Positions 6,424-8,859 of a stretch of 8,859 nucleotides of DNA are shown one piece after another (the stretch's first letter is position 1; each line of letters opens with the position of its first letter). The notes below the pieces were generated by a model. That model searched no databases and was not told the origin of the DNA. It was given only the letters and a program-made list of their open reading frames with translations. This DNA is from Spirochaetota bacterium (lineage in GTDB: Bacteria; Spirochaetota; Spirochaetia; DSM-27196; PWMO01): positions 1 through 8,859 of the forward strand of contig JAAAOH010000299.1 in assembly GCA_009908925.1 (NCBI GenBank), in the 5' to 3' direction. The translations under genes and the position numbers were made by a program.

Positions 6424-6720
6424 ACCTCTCCCCCAGGCGAATATCGATACAATTCCCGTGCCAATACAAGCATTTTCGCACCGATAGATCGAGAAAGATG
6501 CTAAATATCTGCCTCATAATAGGTTATCTCTTCGGCATTGCGTGTGGTGCCGACGCTGGGCCGCCCGGCCCGACGCCCCTAAAGCCATGCGATACGCATT
6601 GCAGACTGCGTTTTGCATGGAACCGGACTGGATCGGCGACCGCCGAAACCGCGCCGCTCCCCCTCGCCGGTCCCGCCTCGCGCGCCCGGAATCGGAACTC
6701 CTGTCCAGACCAAGATTTGC
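6424..6720. other. Long non-coding region upstream of the RRM gene
   Basis: About 300 bases between the start of the minus-strand lipoprotein gene and the RRM gene promoter. The left part (6440-6530) is AT-rich and should hold the lipoprotein promoter. TTGTAT (6464-6469) with GATATT (6440-6445) at 18 bases, or TTGGCA (6459-6464) with TATTCG (6438-6443) at 15 bases, are weak candidates on the minus strand. The right part (6541-6720) is GC-rich and contains a cluster of hairpins listed separately. Open frames across it have no convincing ribosome site or protein-like character. Confidence 0.6.
6557..6673. other. Cluster of three hairpins; possible structured RNA or repeat element
   Basis: Three inverted repeats follow one another. 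First, GGGCC-GCCC-GGCCC (6558-6571), extendable by one wobble pair. Second, a long imperfect hairpin with arms 6585-6598 and 6607-6620: 13 of 14 positions pair, counting one G-U, with one T-T mismatch, around an 8-base loop. Third, arms 6630-6639 and 6664-6673: 10 pairs including one wobble, with a 24-base loop. None is followed by a T tract on the plus strand. The second hairpin is much longer than expected by chance even in GC-rich DNA. It could be a small RNA, a REP-like element or a protein-binding site. No family is recognised and the strand is undetermined. Confidence 0.4.
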
Positions 6721-6749
6721 TTGACGTTTTTTCGCTTCCGACCTAAAGT
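6721..6749 (+). promoter_or_regulatory. Sigma-70-like promoter for the RRM gene
   Basis: TTGACG (6721-6726, 5 of 6 to consensus) and TAAAGT (6744-6749, 4 of 6) are separated by the ideal 17 bases. Transcription would begin near 6756, leaving an untranslated leader of about 127 nt before the RRM start codon. Confidence 0.7.
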
Positions 6750-6755
6750 TAAGCG

Positions 6756-6882
6756 GTAACTCTCGGATTTCGTGACTGCAGTTCTGCTACGTTTCCCTTC
6801 CGGGACAAGACAGACAAAGCTGATTCACATTCCGTAGAAACCAACTTTATTTGTCTGCGTTCGCGCAGAAGGAGAAGCGTTC
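6756..6882 (+). promoter_or_regulatory. Long structured 5' leader of the RRM gene with alternative hairpins
   Basis: Two pairings compete. CAGACAAA (6811-6818) is perfectly complementary to TTTGTCTG (6850-6857), an 8-bp stem with a 31-base loop. A local hairpin pairs TCTGCG (6854-6859) with CGCAGA (6864-6869) around a TTCG tetraloop. The two share 6854-6857, so only one can form at a time. The local hairpin ends on the first A of the ribosome binding site AAGGAG (6869-6874). A further small hairpin TCCC-TTCC-GGGA lies at 6794-6805, and its CCTTC (6796-6800) could instead pair with GAAGG (6868-6872) across the ribosome site. The layout resembles leaders of cold- or stress-controlled RNA-binding protein genes; a regulatory role is inference. 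The leader's 5' end depends on the predicted promoter. Confidence 0.5.
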
Positions 6883-7146
6883 ATGGCTAGCAAGCTGTAC
6901 GTAGGTAATCTCAACTTTCAGACTCAGGAGCATGAGCTCCGCGACCTGTTCTCTCAGCACGGTGAGGTGGTTTCCGCCAACGTCATCACCGACCGTGAGA
7001 CCGGCCGCTCCCGCGGCTTCGGTTTCGTGGAGATGGCCACCGAAGAAGCCGCCCAGGCGGCAGAGAGCGCACTCGACGGACAGGAGTTCGACGGTCGTCA
7101 GCTCAAGGTCAACCCCGCCAAGCCGCGGAACGATCGCCGCTTCTAG
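6883..7146 (+). CDS. Small RNA-binding protein with a single RRM domain
   Basis: An 87-residue protein made of almost nothing but one RNA recognition motif. The RNP2 strand is LYVGNL (5-10) and the RNP1 strand is RGFGFVEM (44-51), keeping the aromatic residues (Tyr6, Phe46, Phe48) that stack on RNA bases. The beta-alpha-beta-beta-alpha-beta order is clear. The end is LKVNPAKPRNDRRF, so the basic tail is short and the Gly-rich tail of some relatives is absent. A strong AAGGAG eight bases before ATG supports the start. Family knowledge: bacterial single-RRM proteins are single-strand RNA binders, often cold-induced in cyanobacteria, and act as chaperones or post-transcriptional regulators. It has its own promoter, long leader and terminator, so it is a one-gene transcription unit, convergent with the topoisomerase gene. 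Confidence 0.96.
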   Translation: MASKLYVGNLNFQTQEHELRDLFSQHGEVVSANVITDRETGRSRGFGFVEMATEEAAQAAESALDGQEFDGRQLKVNPAKPRNDRRF

Positions 7147-7200
7147 TTGAGCCGAGCCCTACACAACTGTAGTCTTATACAGCGATAGCAATTACAGCCG

Positions 7201-7236
7201 AAGAGCTGGGCCGCACATGCGGCTCAGCTCTTTTTT
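7201..7236 (+). terminator. Intrinsic terminator of the RRM gene
   Basis: Arms 7201-7214 and 7219-7232 form a 14-step stem with one G-U pair and an ACAT loop, and the T tract runs 7231-7236. It lies 54 bases after the RRM stop codon. It overlaps the final codons of the convergent topoisomerase gene, whose AAAAAA encoding two terminal lysines is the complement of the T tract. On the minus strand no T tract follows, so it should act only for the RRM transcript. Confidence 0.93.
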
Positions 7237-8859
7237 GTGCCCGCAGGGCCGCCGGAGCGCTTACCGCCGTCGTTCGCCCCGCCGCCGGTGCCGTTCTTGC
7301 CGCCGGCCGCTCCGGCGCCGCCACGCTTCAGCACGAACCCCCCGCTCTTGAGATCCTTCGTCGAGAGACGCACGCCGGCCGCGCGTACGCTCTTTACGAG
7401 ATGCTCCGTCGGGTCGAAGATCTCCTCGAGCTTCTTGAGACGGGGCTTCGGCTTGTACTGCAGGCGGGCCACCTTCCGATCATCGGTGGTGAGATCGAGC
7501 ACCTTGCACCCGTCGGGAAGCATGGAGTACTCGCGGTCGGTGATGTAGGTTTCGATGCGGAACCGCTTGAGGTAGGTCTCGCCTTTTGCGTTGCGGTACA
7601 GGAGGGAGAAAGTGTGCTTCGGGACCTCCTCCTTCTCTCCACGGGCGCAGAAGAGCATGCCCTTCCCCACGAAGAGCTTCTCCGGCACGTTCCTGACGTA
7701 GTAGGTGCCGTCACGCTGCATGACAAGCACCCGATCGTAGACTGAGACGTCGAACTGTCTGCTCCCGGTGGTCACCTCGTAGCCGAGGTAGCCGGTGTTT
7801 CCGTCGTAGCGGAGGGTGAGGTCCCGCTGGGCCGCCTCGCGCACATCGACCTTCTCGAAGGATGTGAGGCTGGTACGGCGGCCGAAGTCATCGCCGACGC
7901 GGGCAATGATGTCGCCGAGGTAGTCGATCGTGTAGCCGGTGATGTTCGAGAGGTGCTTCTTGATCTCCGCGAGACGGGCGGTGATCCGCTCCATCTCCTC
8001 GCGGGCCTTGTTGATGTCGTAGAGTGAGATGCGGCGGATGGGGATTTTCAACAGCCGTTCCACATCCTCCTCGGTGACCTCACGCGGTATCTCGGCCTTG
8101 AAGGGCTCAAAGCCTTTGAGAACTGCGTCGATGACCGCACGCTCGGTCTTCATCTCCTCGATCTTCTTGTAGATGCGCTCCTCCACGAAGATACGCTCGA
8201 GGGTCCGCGCATGGTATTTCTCGCGCAGCTTGTGGCGCTCGAGCTCGAGCTCCCGCTTGAGGATCTCCACGAGCTTGGCCGAGTGATAGGCGATGATCTC
8301 GCTCACCGGCATGATGACCGGTCGGTTGTCGCGAATGACGAGCGGATTCACCGAGATAGCGGTCTCGCAGTCGGTGAAGGCGTAGAGGGCGTCTATGACG
8401 TCGTTCGCGTACACCCCGCGAGCGAGCTTGATCTCGATCTCCACCTCCTCGGAGGTGTAGTCGCTTATGCCCGCAATCTTGACCTTTCCACGCTTGGCGG
8501 CCTGCTCGATGGAGGCGATGAGGCTCTCCGTCGTCGAGCCGAAGGGGAGCTCGCGGATGACGATACGTTTGGGGTCGCGGGTGTCGAGCTTCGCGCGCAC
8601 GAGCACCCTGCCGGTGCCGTCGGCGTAACCGGAGACATCGAGGAGGCCTCCGGTGGGGAAATCGGGGAAGAGCTCGACCTCGCGGCCGTTCAGCACGTCG
8701 ACCATGGCCCGCAACACCTCGCCGAAGTTGTGCGGCAGCACCCGCGTCGACATGCCGACTGCGATCCCCTCGGCACCGTGGATGAGCACCAGGGGCACCT
8801 TGGCGGGGAAGACCGCGGGCTCGCGGTTTCTACCGTCGTAGGAGTCCTCGAAGGTGGTA
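7224..8859 (-). CDS. parC: Type IIA DNA topoisomerase subunit A, ParC-like, N-terminal part cut off
   Basis: An open frame enters at the right edge and runs 544 residues to a TGA at 7224-7226; the GTG at 8796-8798 is internal. The first residues (FEDSYDGRNREPAVFPAKVP, then LVLIHGAEGIAVGMSTRVLPHN) match the region just after the catalytic tyrosine of GyrA/ParC. The winged-helix domain with that tyrosine therefore lies outside the window. The tower domain and a long coiled coil (about residues 190-310 of the fragment, rich in E/K/R, e.g. LERHKLREKYHARTLERIF) follow. The C-terminal domain (about 345-510) has degenerate beta-pinwheel-like strands (YDRVLVMQRDGTYYVRNVPE) and no GyrA box (QRRGGKG). 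This favours topoisomerase IV or a ParC-like second enzyme over gyrase. The last about 30 residues are a Gly/Ala/Lys low-complexity tail. The enzyme passes one DNA duplex through another to decatenate or relax chromosomes. A parE-like partner would be expected upstream, outside the window. Confidence 0.88.
   Translation of the reverse strand, partial: TTFEDSYDGRNREPAVFPAKVPLVLIHGAEGIAVGMSTRVLPHNFGEVLRAMVDVLNGREVELFPDFPTGGLLDVSGYADGTGRVLVRAKLDTRDPKRIVIRELPFGSTTESLIASIEQAAKRGKVKIAGISDYTSEEVEIEIKLARGVYANDVIDALYAFTDCETAISVNPLVIRDNRPVIMPVSEIIAYHSAKLVEILKRELELERHKLREKYHARTLERIFVEERIYKKIEEMKTERAVIDAVLKGFEPFKAEIPREVTEEDVERLLKIPIRRISLYDINKAREEMERITARLAEIKKHLSNITGYTIDYLGDIIARVGDDFGRRTSLTSFEKVDVREAAQRDLTLRYDGNTGYLGYEVTTGSRQFDVSVYDRVLVMQRDGTYYVRNVPEKLFVGKGMLFCARGEKEEVPKHTFSLLYRNAKGETYLKRFRIETYITDREYSMLPDGCKVLDLTTDDRKVARLQYKPKPRLKKLEEIFDPTEHLVKSVRAAGVRLSTKDLKSGGFVLKRGGAGAAGGKNGTGGGANDGGKRSGGPAGTKKS

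Noticed and set aside
6498..6746. Possible 82-residue small protein starting MLNICLIIGYLFGIAC, resembling a lipoprotein signal
   Set aside because: Only a weak purine-rich stretch precedes the ATG. There is no positive charge before the hydrophobic part, the rest is low-complexity GC-rich sequence running through the hairpin cluster, and the end overlaps the RRM promoter.
6772..6837. GTG-initiated 21-residue upstream reading frame in the RRM leader
   Set aside because: No Shine-Dalgarno is visible, and a frame this short is expected by chance. Worth remembering only if ribosome profiling shows occupancy.
6744..6849. TAAAGTT (6744-6750) is the exact reverse complement of AACTTTA (6843-6849)
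   Set aside because: The first copy is mostly the -10 box and would not be in the transcript. A 7-base match at this distance is likely chance.
7159..7172. Small hairpin CTACA-CAAC-TGTAG after the RRM gene
   Set aside because: Weak 5-bp stem with no T tract. The strong terminator at 7201-7236 explains transcript ending.
1..8859. CRISPR arrays, insertion sequences, tRNA or rRNA genes, phage genes
   Set aside because: Looked for on both strands; no regularly spaced repeats, transposase motifs, cloverleaf or rRNA sequences were seen.

Overview
The window is GC-rich, gene-dense bacterial DNA with short intergenic gaps. Two predicted lipoproteins, a signal-peptide protein with five PPC domains and a membrane-fusion (periplasmic adaptor) protein point to a Gram-negative type (diderm) envelope. 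The topoisomerase subunit A looks ParC-like, and the small RRM protein is of the kind found in cyanobacteria, spirochaetes and several other phyla. A free-living spirochaete or similar environmental diderm is my best guess, but this is inference; no rRNA or clear lineage marker is present.

Layout. Positions 1-3359 (minus strand) read as an operon in the order: secreted five-PPC-domain protein (1656-3359), MarR-family regulator (1182-1640), and RND-type membrane-fusion lipoprotein (1-1099, cut by the left edge). A strong promoter and a possible MarR operator lie between the regulator and the fusion protein. The inner-membrane pump would be expected just beyond the left edge. A compact divergent promoter region (3360-3446), with a palindrome over the minus-strand -35 box, separates this operon from a plus-strand ABC exporter pair of the NodI/NodJ type (ATPase 3447-4379, permease 4366-5223, overlapping by 14 bases). 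A convergent minus-strand gene (5338-6423) encodes a lipoprotein with a C-terminal LamG-like domain.

Positions 6424-6882 hold no convincing gene. This stretch contains three hairpins in a row (6557-6673), then a good promoter (6721-6749) and a leader of about 127 nt for an 87-residue RRM RNA-binding protein (6883-7146). The leader can form two mutually exclusive hairpins next to the ribosome binding site. The RRM gene ends in a textbook intrinsic terminator that overlaps the last codons of the convergent gene, a type IIA topoisomerase subunit A (7224-8859, cut by the right edge, its catalytic tyrosine region missing).

Functionally, the left two-thirds is about the cell envelope and export: a regulated efflux operon, an ABC-2 exporter and surface or periplasmic proteins. 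The right third is housekeeping (RNA binding, chromosome topology). I see no CRISPR, insertion sequence, phage or tRNA/rRNA gene. The most unusual items are the RRM leader switch, the structured non-coding block upstream of it, and the placement of a multi-PPC secreted protein at the head of a marR/efflux operon.
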